From: Hymenobacter cellulosilyticus
Lineage (GTDB): Bacteria > Bacteroidota > Bacteroidia > Cytophagales > Hymenobacteraceae
Reading direction: 5' to 3'
Assembly (NCBI RefSeq): GCF_022919215.1
Contig: NZ_CP095046.1
Coordinates: 5,260,501 to 5,324,500 of the forward strand
Length of the DNA: 64,000 nt
The notes beneath the pieces are model-generated. The model saw only the letters and a list, made by a program, of their open reading frames with translations. It was not told the DNA's origin and did not search any database. Position 1 is the stretch's first letter, and each line of letters opens with the position of its first letter. The translations under genes were made by a program, and so were the position numbers. This document shows positions 1 through 9,972 of the stretch, piece by piece.

Positions 1-1
1 C

Positions 2-714
2 GTGGAGCTACCCGACGCCTACAAGTCCATCAACGAGGCTTTTGTACACGCCGGCGCCCAAAACGAGTGCAAGGTCACGGTGCGCAGCATCCAGTCGGAC
101 CACGTGACGGCCGAAAACATCGGGCAGCTGCTGCACGGTGTGGACGGCGTGCTCGTAGCACCCGGCTTCGGGAGCGGGGCTTCGAGGGCAAGGTAGCGGC
201 TATTAAGTACGTGCGCGAAAACCGGATTCCGTTTTTCGGTATCTGTCTGGGCATGCAGTGCGCGGTAGTGGAGTTTGCCCGCAACGTGCTGCAGCTGGAA
301 GGCGCTTCGTCGACGGAAATGGACCCCAACTCTCCCTTCCCCGTCATTGCCATGATGGAAGAGCAGAAGAACATCACCCAGAAAGGCGGCACCATGCGCC
401 TGGGCGCCTACGACTGTGAACTGCGCAAGGGCTCGAAAGCGGCCAAGGCCTACGGCCGTAACCACATCAGTGAGCGGCACCGCCACCGCTATGAGTTCAA
501 CAACGAGTTTTTGAAGCAGTTCGAGGAAGCTGGCATGGTTCCCTCTGGCACCAACCCCGATACGGGCCTGGTTGAGGTCATCGAAATTCCGAACCACCCG
601 TGGTTTGTGGCCGGGCAGTTTCACCCCGAGCTCAAAAGCACGGTTCAGAACCCGCACCCGCTGTTCGTGCGCTTCGTGAAAGCCGCCATCCAGCACCACA
701 AGAACGAGTTCTAA
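2..714 (+). CDS. pyrG: CTP synthase, C-terminal part (5' end outside window, one frameshift)
   Basis: This is the glutamine amidotransferase half of CTP synthase, which makes CTP from UTP, ATP and glutamine in the cytoplasm. The class I amidotransferase nucleophile is visible in FGICLGMQ and the His-Glu pair in QFHPE near the C-terminus; VELPDAYKS is a typical linker motif. The N-terminal synthetase domain lies upstream of the window. The frame changes at the GGG run at 170-172: one extra G would join GVLVAPGFG to the continuation [14 protein letters not shown]. Since pyrG is normally essential, a consensus error is more likely than a real mutation. The gene ends with TAA and is followed by a strong palindrome. 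Confidence 0.93.
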   Translation, partial: GATRRLQVHQRGFCTRRRPKRVQGHGAQHPVGPRDGRKHRAAAARCGRRARSTRLRERGFEGKVAAIKYVRENRIPFFGICLGMQCAVVEFARNVLQLEGASSTEMDPNSPFPVIAMMEEQKNITQKGGTMRLGAYDCELRKGSKAAKAYGRNHISERHRHRYEFNNEFLKQFEEAGMVPSGTNPDTGLVEVIEIPNHPWFVAGQFHPELKSTVQNPHPLFVRFVKAAIQHHKNEF

Positions 715-791
715 ACTACGGGAACTACACGTCGTGGCGGGCAGGACGAAGCCTGGCGTCCGCTGCCCAGCACGACCCGCTCTTTTATTAG

Positions 792-825
792 AAAGCCCTT
801 TACTACCGCGGTAGTAAAGGGCTTT
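792..825 (+). terminator. Palindromic terminator after pyrG
   Basis: A perfect 34-base palindrome (two 17-base arms, no spacer) begins AAAGCCCTTTACTACCG. It lies about 80 bases past the pyrG stop and ends in TTTT, as expected for an intrinsic terminator. Confidence 0.8.
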
Positions 826-971
826 TCACTTCAACATAATCTGCACGTTCCGGAGCACGAATGGCTTAGCGCCGTCCGCCATGACAGGGCCCGGCAGGCC
901 GCTTCTGCCAAATACGCCGGTTTGCGAATATTCATCTGCCAATCCCGACCTTTGTCCTGGCTCGCCGGATT

Positions 972-1004
972 TTTGAGGCAAGCCGTGCTTTCCCCGTACC
1001 TTTG
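972..1004 (+). promoter_or_regulatory. Bacteroidota-type promoter of yidC
   Basis: TTTG at 972-975 and TACCTTTG at 997-1004 match the -33 and -7 elements (TTTG / TAnnTTTG), with a 21-base spacer, slightly longer than the usual 19. The yidC ATG follows 52 bases later. The rest of the 715-1056 gap holds only the pyrG terminator and no visible gene. Confidence 0.6.
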
Positions 1005-1056
1005 CGTTTCGTGGCGCCCGGCGCCCCTCACTTTTTCCCGTCAGTACCTTCCTTCG

Positions 1057-2924
1057 ATGGACAAAAACCAAGCAACCGGCCTGTTTCTGATTTCGGCCTT
1101 GCTCCTCGTCTACCTGTTCTTCTTCTCGCCGAAGCCGCCGAAAGAACAACCCGCCGCCAAGGCTACCACGGCCGCCAGCAAGGCCGGCGCGGCCGCTCCT
1201 GCCCCGCTCGACTCGGCTACGGCCGCCCGTACGCTGGGCGCGTTTGCCGCCGCCAGCCAGGGCACAGCCCAACAGGTGCAGCTGCAGAACGCCAACCTGA
1301 CGGTAACCTTTTCCTCGAAGGGGGGCCGGGTAGAGGCCGTGCGCCTGAATAAGTACAAGACCTTCTTCGGCAAGCCACTCGACCTGCTCGACGCCCAGAG
1401 TGCCCAGCTCGACACCCGCTTCCGTACCACCGACGGCCGCACCATCAAGCTCTCCGACCTGTACTTCCAGCCCGCCGCCGTGCAGGCCGTGACCAGCGGG
1501 GAACGGAAAGGCCAGCAGCTGACCTTCACGGCCGCCGTGGCCGGGGCAGCATTGAGCAGGCCTATACCTTATTTGACGACTCCTACGAGGTGGGCTACGC
1601 CCTGCGCATGCCCGGCGTGGCCAGCACGCTGGCCGCCGAGCCGCTTACCTTCAGCTTCGTGGACCACGTGCGCCAGACCGAGCAGGATGCCAAGCAGAAC
1701 CGTAACCACTCGACCATCAACCACTACCTGGCCTCCGACGACCACGGTGCTCTGGTTGAAGCTTCCGAGAACCCCGAGGAAATCAAAATTGGTGAGCCTC
1801 TGAAGTGGGCTGCCCACAAGCACGACTTCTTCATTGCCGGTATCATTGCCGATAACCAGTTCAGCAACGGGCAGTTCAACTCCAAAGTAGACCTGGAAGA
1901 CTCGACTTACCTCAAAACGATGAGCTCTACGCTGGCTATTCCGGTAGCCGACGTGCAAGCCAACAAGGCGACTTTCCGCTACTACTTTGGGCCCAACTCC
2001 CTGCCGATTCTGGAAAACGTGGCCCCCGGCTTCGAGCGCAACGTGTACCTGGGCTGGGGCATTTTCCGCTGGGTGAATAAGGGCGTGATTCTGCCCGTGT
2101 TCCACTTCCTGGAGCAGTTTATCGGCTCCTACGGCATCATCATTGCCCTGCTCGTGCTGCTCATCAAGCTCGTGACCTGGCCTTTGACCTACAAAACCTA
2201 CGTCTCACAGGCCCGCATGAAAGTGCTGAAGCCCGAAATCGACGCGCTCAAGGAAAAGTACGGCGACGACCAGACCAAGATTCAGAGCGAAACGATGAAG
2301 CTTTACTCCACTTTTGGGGTAAGCCCGCTGGCTGGCTGCGTACCTACGCTGCTCACCATACCGATCTTGCTGGCCATGTTCCAGTTTTTCCCCAACGCTA
2401 TTGAGCTGCGCCAAGAACAGTTCCTCTGGGCCAAGGACCTGAGCAGCTACGACGTGTTCATCAAGCTGCCCTTCTACATCAAGTGGTACGGCGACCATGT
2501 CAGCCTCTTCACCCTGCTGATGACGGCCTCCACCCTGCTTATGACCTGGCAGAGCAACCAGGTCAACACCCAGATGCAGGGCCAGATGAAGGTTATTGGC
2601 TACGTAATGCCGGTTATCTACATGTTCGTGCTGAACAGCTTCGCCGCCGGTCTGACCTGGTACTACTTCGTATCGAACATGGTCACCTTCGGTCAGCAGT
2701 TTATCACCCGTAGCTTCGTGGATGAAACCAAGCTGCGCGCCCAGCTCGAAGCCAACAAGGTGAAGAACAAGGACAAGAAGCCCTCAGGTTTCCAAGCCCG
2801 CCTGGCCGAGGCCATGAAGGCCGCCCAGGAGCGCGAGGCCCAGGCCAAGCAGGGTGGCTCGGAACCCCGTGAACCCCGGGAGCCCAAAGGCGACAAGCCC
2901 CGCAAGCCCACGCGCCGCTCGTAG
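1057..2924 (+). CDS. yidC: Membrane protein insertase YidC (one frameshift)
   Basis: YidC inserts and folds inner-membrane proteins, alone or with SecYEG. The restored length is 622 residues. It has an N-terminal membrane anchor (ATGLFLISALLLVYLFFF), a large periplasmic domain to about residue 350, then the conserved insertase core (GSYGIIIALLVLLIKLVTWP, later SPLAGCVPTLLTIPI), and a basic proline-rich tail (PREPREPKGDKPRKPTRR) typical of Bacteroidota YidC. Start ATG 1057 places the first membrane segment at the N-terminus and lies just behind the promoter. The reading frame slips at the GGGG run at 1543-1546; one more G gives a continuous protein. Since the protein is normally essential, a consensus error is likely. 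Confidence 0.95.
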
Positions 2925-2939
2925 TCTCCTCTAAGCGCT

Positions 2940-2997
2940 GCCGTAAACGCACAACGCCTTTTCACCGCCCGGTGGAAAGGCGTTGTGCGTTTGCGGC
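2940..2997 (+). terminator. Terminator after yidC
   Basis: Arms of about 28 bases (starting GCCGTAAACGCACAACGCC) with one mismatch flank a two-base loop, 15 bases behind the yidC stop. There is no long T run. The remaining bases up to 3207 hold no recognisable gene. Confidence 0.65.
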
Positions 2998-3207
2998 CTG
3001 TTCTCCCACTATTGGCTGGCCTTAGCGCACGCGCTTGGACGGCAGGCATCTGAGGTGGTTTGACTATGCTTCCACAGCAGCAGAAGCCCACTTCCGGGCT
3101 GCTTGTTCAGGCTCTGCTGACCTAGCCCAAACCGCAGCCGGTATTCCGGGCGTAGGTAGTTGGTTAGTGGCTCGTTTTTTGGAACTTACCTGGCCGCTCA
3201 CCTTTTA

Positions 3208-3789
3208 ATGTCCTTGTCTATGCGCCTCTCCTTTGCTTTGCTGCTTGCCGCCCTGCTAGGGGCTGTTAGCGCCCCCGCCCAGAACCTGCTCGCCGATAAG
3301 AATAAGGCCAAGACCAAAACCGTCTCGCTAAGCCGGCAGCCAGTCAAGACCAAGGTAAAGGTGGTAACCAAAAAGCCCGTGGCCGCCAAAAAAGTGGAGG
3401 CCGTGCCCGTCATTGTCTTCAAGCGGACCCCTTGCTTTGGTACCTGCCCGCACTATGAGGCCACCATTTTCTCCGACGGCCACGTGTCGTACATCGGCTA
3501 CCGCTACGTGCCTCTGACCGGTCCCCACGAAATGAAAATTCCCCTGGCCACCGTCAACAAGATTCTCGACGATGCCCGCCGCCTCAACTTTGCCACCTAC
3601 GAGGAACGCTACTCCCAGGGCTCAACCGACCTGCCCGCCACCATCCTGAGCATCCGGCAGGCCAACGGACAACTCAAAACCGTGCAGGCCGAGGAAGGAA
3701 CCCCTCCCGAACTGGAAACCCTGCTCAAGTTTGTTGGAGCCGAAATCGAGAAGGTATCCGGAGGCACCAATGCCGCCGCGGATAGGTAG
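3208..3789 (+). CDS. Secreted DUF6438-type protein
   Basis: A protein of 193 residues if started at ATG 3208 (ATG 3220 is also possible). It begins with a signal peptide ending near APAQ, followed by a lysine-rich linker (KTKVKVVTKKPVAAKK). The globular part starts with FKRTPCFGTCPHYEATIF and continues with DGHVSYIGYRY, the signature of DUF6438, a small domain of unknown function in exported Bacteroidota proteins. The two cysteines in PCFGTCP are conserved in the family and may form a disulphide. It stands alone, with yidC upstream and a dispersed inverted repeat downstream. No biochemical role can be assigned. Confidence 0.75.
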   Translation: MSLSMRLSFALLLAALLGAVSAPAQNLLADKNKAKTKTVSLSRQPVKTKVKVVTKKPVAAKKVEAVPVIVFKRTPCFGTCPHYEATIFSDGHVSYIGYRYVPLTGPHEMKIPLATVNKILDDARRLNFATYEERYSQGSTDLPATILSIRQANGQLKTVQAEEGTPPELETLLKFVGAEIEKVSGGTNAAADR

Positions 3790-3812
3790 GTGGGGGACGG
3801 TCACTGTTTGGT

Positions 3813-3916
3813 CTGTCATCCTGAGCAAAGCGAAGGACCTTACCACGCTTGAACAAGCCGTTGTTACGACGCTCGTTCTGCCGTGATAAGGTCCTTCGCT
3901 TTGCTCAGGATGACAG
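3813..3916. repeat. Dispersed inverted-repeat element (30-base arms)
   Basis: Two perfect 30-base arms (3813-3842 and 3887-3916), beginning CTGTCATCCTGAGCAAAG, flank a 44-base centre. The element sits between convergent genes and can fold into a long hairpin. Its sequence style resembles the element at 58314-58412, suggesting a REP/MITE-like family. Confidence 0.75.
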
Positions 3917-3933
3917 CTGTTTTATACCAGCTG

Positions 3934-6382
3934 CTAGAACTCCACGATGAAGCCGATGGTGGGCGTTACCAGGGCGCTGGCGTTGTCGATGAGAATGGGC
4001 AGGGCGTTGCTGCCGTCGGGGCGCAGGGGCTGGCCGTCGGTGGTGATGAAAGCCGTGTTGTCGTCGGTGCGCTGGAAGCTGTAGCTCGGGGTGGCCGGCG
4101 ACTTGGCCAGCAGCACGTTCTGCACGTCGACGTAAAAGTCCAGGGTCAGGCGCCGGAAGTTGTACTTCTTATCGAGGCGGAAGTCAACCTGCTGAAAAGA
4201 GCCCAGGCGCTGGGTATTAAGCTGGCTATAGTCGAGAATACCGGTGCCGATGGTCAGGTAGTTCTGCCGCGAAGCCTCCAAATTGAAGGGCGTGTAGGGC
4301 GAGCCGGCGGCAAAGCGGTACTTGAGGCCGACCTCCCAATTGCGCCCCAGCTTACGCCCCAGCAGCCCCGATACCAGGTGGCGCGAGTCCCAGGCCGAGG
4401 GCCGGTACTGGTTGTCGAGGCCGCTGAACTCACTGCGAAAAATGGTGTAGGACACCACCGCAAAGGTTTTGCTGGTCAGCTTCTGCTGGAAAAAGAACTC
4501 CCCGCCGAAAGTCCGGCCCCGGCCGGTGCTGGTTACGGCCTCGTTGCCCAGAGCCGCGAAGTCGCCGCCCAGGTTGGCCAGGGATATTCCGTCGCGCACA
4601 CTCACCGGGTAGTTGCTGTACCTCTTGTAGAAGCCTTCGAGAGTAAAGCGCGTGTTCGGCCGGGGCAACAATTCCAGACCGGCCACATAGTGGTCGGAGC
4701 GAATGTAGCGGTTGCCCTGGTTGACCAGCCGGCCATTATTGTCGCGAAAACCCAGAATCGTAGAAGGCGGAATCTTGTAGTAGCGCCCCACCGAAGCATT
4801 CAGGTTGAGCTTATCGGTGAGGGCGTAGGCCGCCGAAACCCGCGGCGACAACGTCCGCAGCAGGTTGCGGCCGTCGTCGGTAAAGGAGTTGCCATCGGTA
4901 CGCACCCCGGCCGAGAGGGTGAGGCGGCCCGAGGGCAGCAAGGTGCGCGTGGCCTGGGCAAATGCCCCGAACCGCACAAAATCCAGGTCGGAGGCAAAGC
5001 TGACCGTGACGCCCGGCGCCACCACTGCGCCCTGCTCATCCCGTATTTCGCGGCGTAAGCGCTGCTGAAAGCGGTTGTCGTAGTGAATCAGCTGCCCGCT
5101 GGCCCCGTAGGCGTACTGCCAGCGGCCGGCGGTGCGGTTTACGTCCACGCGCAGCTTGTTTTCGGTTTCGCCCGAGCGGGTCAGCAATACGCGGTTGGCT
5201 TCGTCTTTCCCAGTGCCACCCTCAAACAGGTCGACCTTGTTTTCCAGCTGGGTGCGGCTCAGGGCCACGTTTAGGTAGCCGCTGGGCAGCAGGTGGCGCA
5301 ACGCTAGGCCGGTGGTGTAGTTCCACTGGTCGTAGGTGGGTGTGGAGCGCAGCAGATATTCCTTATCGGGTGAGGAATTGCGCGGGGCCGCCAGCTCAAA
5401 ATGGTCTAGGGCGCCCAGCCCCAGGGCCGTCAGCGTGGTTTTGTCGGAAAGCTTGGTGGTTACCTTAAACTGCGAATCCCAGTAATTGGGCCGGATGGGA
5501 AGGTCCAAAGCCTTGAACAATAGCTGCAGATACGAGCGGCGCAGTGACACCAGAAAGGTGGTATTCTTCGCCAGCGGGCCTTCTAGGGTGCCGGCCACCT
5601 CGGTTCCGCTTAGGCGCACGTTGCCCTGCACCCGCTCGGGGTTACCGTCGCGCTGCCGAAACTGCAGCACGCTGCTCAGGGCATTGTCGTAGCGGGCCTC
5701 GAAGGCCGAACTGCTCAGCGTCACGTCCTCAATAAACGACACGTTCAGGATGCCGGCCGGGCCGCCAGTGCTGCCCTGGGTGGCAAAGTGGTTGATAACC
5801 GGCACCTCAATTCCGTCGAGGTAGTACACGTTTTCGTTGGGGGCCCCGCCCCGGATGATGATGTCGTTGCGGAAGCCGGCCGTGCCGCCGGTGCCGCCCC
5901 GCCCACCCCGGGCAGGCTCTGCACCACTTTGGAGATGTCGAAGTTGCCGCCCGGATAGGTTTTGATTTCCTCGGTATTGAGGCGCTGCACGCTCAGCGGG
6001 GTTTCGGCTGTAGCCACCCGAATGGCGCGGCTGGCCGTCACGGTCACTTCGCCTAGCTGCTTGGCCCGGCGCTCAGCTCCAGATTGATAATGTTGGCGTT
6101 GCCGCTGGTTACGCTCACGTTGGAGCGCAGCAGGGCCTCGTAGCCCACAAAAGAAGCCCGCAGGTTGTAGGAGCCAGTAGGCACGCCGGCCAGCTTATAA
6201 CGGCCCTGCTCGTCGGTGGCCGTGCCGAAGTCGGTGCCTTCCAGCACCACCGTCACGCCGGGCAGCACTTCCTGGGTGGCCCGGTCGCGCACTGTCCCGC
6301 TGATTTGCCCCACCGTCTGAGCCTGCAGGTGAAACGTAAGCCCGAAAAGAAAAAACAAAAGCAGCCGGTAGCGGTAGGTCAT
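3934..6382 (-). CDS. TonB-dependent receptor with carboxypeptidase-like N-terminal domain (two frameshifts)
   Basis: An outer-membrane, TonB-energised uptake receptor. The restored length is 816 residues. A signal peptide (LLLFFLFGLTFHLQAQ) is followed by a CarboxypepD_reg-like beta-sandwich (QISGTVRDRATQEVLPGVTV) at about 24-105, a plug domain (EIKTYPGGNFDISKVVQSLP and NDIIIRGGAPNENVYYLDG) and a long barrel ending in the aromatic C-terminus TIGFIVEF. Two breaks occur: near 6064-6070 (a C or G lost) and at the CCCC run 5897-5900 (one G lost on the coding strand). The substrate is unknown; there is no SusD partner beside it, so it may take up a siderophore, peptide or other small ligand. Confidence 0.88.
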
Positions 6383-6476
6383 GGAGAATAGGCCTGGGTG
6401 AATATACCAACAACCGTTAGTTTACGGATGGGTTTAGCCCGCCGCGGTATTCCTCCAAATAAAGCCCGCTCTGCCC

Positions 6477-8142
6477 CTACTCCTTACGCACCCGCTCCAG
6501 CACCAGCTGGTTCATGGGGTTGGGTGTCAGGCCGCGGATGTTGTTCTGGGTCAGACGCACCACCTGGTCGTAGTACAGTGGAATCACCGGCGACTCGTTC
6601 ACCACAATCCGGTCCATCTGCTGATATAGGGCGTAGCGCTTAGCCACATCCTGCTCCCGGATGGCCTGCTCGTACAGCCGGTCGTACTCAGGGCTTTTGA
6701 AGTGGGTTTTGTTGGGTCCGGCCGGGGCAAAGTTCTTGCTGTAGAACAAGGCCAGGTAGTTTTCCGCGTCGGGGTAGTCACCCAGCCAGCTTTTGGTGAA
6801 AAAGGCCGCCCGGCCGTTGTCGACCATTTCCTGCTGGGCCGCCGACTGATTCACCTCAATGCTCACCGTTACGCCCACCTCGGCCCACTTCTTCTGCAGA
6901 TACTCGCACACCTCCTTGCGCTCAGCTACCGTACCCAGGCGCAGCTTCAGCGGATTCTGGGGCCCAAAACCCGCCGCCTGCAACAGCTCCCGCGCCTTTT
7001 GGGGCTGATACGTGTAGCCCGGCACCAGCTGCTCACTGTAGGAAGGCAAGGACGACGGCACGAAGCCTGAGTGGCCCGGCACGCCCACGTTGTTGAGGAA
7101 GTAGGCAATCAGCTCGGGCTTGTTCAGGGCGTAGCTCAAGGCCTGCCGCACCCTTTTGTCGCGCAGGGCGGGGCTGGCCGCCTCCCGCGCAGGTTGGTCG
7201 GGTCGAGCTGGAAGCCCAGGTACTCGGTGTTCAGGTACGGAGCCTTCTGCAGCCGAAACTTGCCCTGAAAGTCTTCCCGCACCGTACCGTCGGGGTGCAT
7301 AATTAGGTCCCGGCTGCCGGCCCGGATACCCGAAAGAAAGTCGAGCTTGCCCTGCATAAAGGTCAGGAACTCGGTTTTACGGTCCTGAATAAAGCTGATC
7401 TGCACCGCGTCGACGTAGGGCAGCTGCCGGCCCTGCTCGTCCTTTTTCCAGTAGGTGGGGTTGCGGTGGTAGATAATGGCGTTGCCCTCGTCCCACTCCT
7501 TAAACCGGAAAGGCCCGGTGCCCACGGGATGCTCCCGGAAGTCTTTGCCGTACTTGGCTACGGCCTCGCGCGGCACCACGTAGGCGTAGGGCATGGCCAG
7601 AATGCCCAGAAACGGAATAAATGGCTCCTGCAAGTGGATGCGCAGCGTAGAGTCGTTCACGGCCACAAAGCAGGTATCCGACGGCTCCCGGCTACGTTTT
7701 CCAGCACCTTGCCCCGGAAAATCCAGCCGCCGGGACTGGCCGTCGTAGCGTCGAGCAGCCGCCGGAAGCTGTAGACGAAGTCCTGGGCTACCACGGCCCG
7801 GCCCTTGCCGCCCGCGAATACCTCCGCATCGTGAAAGCGCACGTTGGGCCGCAGGTGGAAGGTGTAGTGCCGGCCATCGGCCGATATTTCGTAGCGCCGG
7901 GCCACGGAGGGCACCGGCTGTAGGGTTGAGTCCAGCTCCACGAGGCCGTTGTAGAGCTGGGTTACGGCCCAGATGTTGGCTTGCTTGTTGGAAAACGCCG
8001 GGTCCAGGGAAGTCAGGGCCTCGGGCTGGTTGTAGCGGAAAACGCGCCGCGCATCGGTGCTTTGGCTGGGGCCGCCGCAGCTGGCTAACGCCGTGAGCAA
8101 CGGGACAACATAACCGGCAAAACGACGTGCAGACAACAGCAT
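6477..8142 (-). CDS. ABC-type peptide/solute-binding lipoprotein, SBP family 5 (two frameshifts)
   Basis: A lipoprotein of 555 residues after repair. The signal peptide ends in the lipobox LTALASC. Then come family 5 (DppA/OppA-like) features: YNQPEALTSLDPAF, LYNGLVELDSTLQPVPS, FHLRPNVRFHD, later RQALSYALNKPELI and YDRLYEQAI. Such proteins bind oligopeptides or other solutes for ABC importers. Breaks lie at about 7687-7691 and at 7184-7186; one base added at each restores a continuous protein. No permease or ATPase gene is adjacent, so it is an orphan binding protein here. The start ATG 8142 places the lipobox at residue 22. Confidence 0.88.
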
Positions 8143-8160
8143 GGGAACGGGGGAATCGCT

Positions 8161-8168
8161 TATATTTG
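8161..8168 (+). promoter_or_regulatory. -7 promoter element upstream of the UPF0173 hydrolase
   Basis: TATATTTG matches the Bacteroidota -7 element TAnnTTTG exactly. It lies in the divergent gap, 130 bases before the hydrolase ATG. No convincing -33 element is visible. Confidence 0.4.
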
Positions 8169-8297
8169 TGCAAAACTAAGCGTATAGCTACTAGCTTTTG
8201 GCTATTAGTTGTTGTCTTTCCGTCGGGGGTTGCTTTTTTACGGCCGCTTTGCCCGCAAAGCAGTTTTCTTAGCAACTTTCGGCAAACCCGCTCCCTT

Positions 8298-8978
8298 ATG
8301 AACCTGACGTACTACGGCCACGCAAGCTTTCTGCTCGAAACCGGTGGCAGCAAAATCCTCTTTGATCCTTTTATCCGGCTCAACCCCTTGGCCAAGGACA
8401 TCGACGTAGCTGCCATTCAGGCCGACTACATCTTCCTCAGCCACGGGCACGGTGACCACGTCGCCGATACCGTCGAAATTGCCCAGAACACCGGCGCCGA
8501 GCTGCTGGGCATGGTGGAATTGCTCAGCTGGTTTGGCGAGAAAGGCCTCAAGGCGACCTACCAGATGAACCTGGGCGGCTCCATCAAGCTGCCCTTTGGC
8601 ACGGTAAAGCTGGTAGCCGCGGCCCACAGCTCCTCCCTGCCCGATGGTTCCTACGCCGGCTTGGCGGCGGGCTTTATCATTGAGTCGGAAGGCAAGACGC
8701 TGTACTTCGCCGGCGACACGGCCCTGACCTACGATATGAAGCTCATCGGTGAGCGGTACAAGCTGGATGCGGCCCTGCTGCCCATCGGCGACCATTTCAC
8801 CATGGGCATCGACGACGCGCTGGTAGCCGCCGACTGGACCGGCGCCGGCAAAATCATCGGCATGCACTTCGACACCTTCCCGCCCATTGCCATCGACCAC
8901 GCCGAGACGCAGGCCAAAGCTTCGGCGGCCGGTAAAGAGCTGGTGCTGATGAAAGTCGGCGAAACCATTACCCTGTAA
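8298..8978 (+). CDS. UPF0173 family metal-dependent hydrolase
   Basis: A 226-residue intact protein of the metallo-beta-lactamase fold, UPF0173 (YtkL-like). Metal ligands are visible: HGHGDH (near residue 50), a histidine in the AAAHSSS segment, the aspartate in FAGDTAL and the histidine in GMHFDTFPP. It begins MNLTYYGHASFLLE, the typical family start. Members are presumed hydrolases, but the physiological substrate is unknown. It lies divergent from the solute-binding gene and just upstream of parA in the same direction. Confidence 0.9.
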   Translation: MNLTYYGHASFLLETGGSKILFDPFIRLNPLAKDIDVAAIQADYIFLSHGHGDHVADTVEIAQNTGAELLGMVELLSWFGEKGLKATYQMNLGGSIKLPFGTVKLVAAAHSSSLPDGSYAGLAAGFIIESEGKTLYFAGDTALTYDMKLIGERYKLDAALLPIGDHFTMGIDDALVAADWTGAGKIIGMHFDTFPPIAIDHAETQAKASAAGKELVLMKVGETITL

Positions 8979-9012
8979 AAGGCCGGCCGCCGCTTCATTG
9001 CAGCCAGCTTTT

Positions 9013-9020
9013 TACCTTTG
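9013..9020 (+). promoter_or_regulatory. -7 promoter element of parA
   Basis: TACCTTTG matches TAnnTTTG, 61 bases upstream of the parA ATG. No -33 element stands at the standard distance. Confidence 0.45.
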
Positions 9021-9080
9021 AACATTAACTATCGACAAGCTAACGGCTATCTTTAACGTAGCTCACAGCTTCTACAACTC

Positions 9081-9886
9081 ATGGGAAAAATCATTGCGGT
9101 AGCCAATCAGAAGGGCGGAGTCGGCAAAACCACTTCGGCCATCAACCTGGCAGCCAGTCTGGCGGCGCTGGAGTACCGGACGCTCCTGGTGGATGCCGAT
9201 CCGCAGGCTAACGCCACCTCGGGCGTGGGCTTCGACCCGAAGGACATCGAAAACAGCATCTACGAGTGCATGGTGGATGGCATCAATGCCCAGGACATCA
9301 TCCTGAACACCAACATTCTGCCCCATCTCGACCTGATGCCCTCCCACATTGACCTGGTAGGCGCCGAGGTGGAGATGATCAACCTGCCCAACCGCGAGGA
9401 GAAGATGAAGGACGCCCTGCGCCCCTCATCGATCAGTATGACTTCATCATCATCGACTGCTCCCCGTCGTTGGGTTTGATTACGGTGAATGCCCTGACGG
9501 CCGCCCACTCCGTGATTGTGCCCGTGCAGTGCGAGTACTTCGCCCTCGAAGGCCTGGGCAAGCTGCTCAACACCATTAAGATCATCCAGAGCCGCCTGAA
9601 CGAGGAGCTGGAAATCGAGGGCATTCTGCTCACGATGTACGACGTGCGCCTGCGCCTTTCCAACCAGGTGGTGGAAGAAGTAAAGCTCCACTTCCAGCAA
9701 CTCGTCTTCGATACCATCATCCCGCGCAACGTGAAGCTCTCGGAGTCTCCCTCGTTCGGCATTCCGGTCATTCTGCACGACGCTGAAAGCAAGGGCAGCA
9801 TCAGCTACCTCAACCTGGCCCGCGAAATCGTGGAAAAGAACGTGGAAGCTAGTGCGCCGGAAGCCACGGAAGGCGAGGCCGCGTAG
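9081..9886 (+). CDS. parA: Chromosome-partitioning ATPase ParA/Soj (one frameshift)
   Basis: A 268-residue cytoplasmic ATPase that drives segregation of the origin region with ParB and parS. The deviant Walker A motif KGGVGKTT is at about residues 11-18, followed by [13 protein letters not shown]; the Walker B region YDFIIIDC is restored only after repair. The frame breaks at the CCCC run 9422-9425; one C added links DALRPLIDQ to the rest. The C-terminus has the usual [13 protein letters not shown]. The expected partner parB is not next door but 13.4 kb downstream, beyond a carbohydrate locus. Confidence 0.95.
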
Positions 9887-9905
9887 GGCTTATTATTCTT
9901 AAGCA

Positions 9906-9946
9906 GAACAAGAAAGGCCGGCGAATCTCGCCGGCCTTTCTTGTTC
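9906..9946 (+). terminator. GC-rich hairpin terminator after parA
   Basis: Perfect 19-base arms beginning GAACAAGAAAGGCCGG flank the loop ATC, 20 bases after the parA stop. Its core recurs in inverted orientation at 22959-22997, on the other side of the inserted locus. Confidence 0.8.
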
Positions 9947-9972
9947 CATATTATATGCTTTTATGGTTTTTA

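Noticed and set aside
3883..5058. Long open frame (391 codons) on the plus strand opposite the TonB receptor
   Set aside because: It is the antisense shadow of a GC-rich gene with strong family features on the other strand, and its protein has no recognisable domain.
2..9886. Reading pyrG, yidC, parA and others as true pseudogenes
   Set aside because: The losses all have the same sign and sit in G/C runs, several genes are normally essential, and the sequence beyond each break stays highly conserved.
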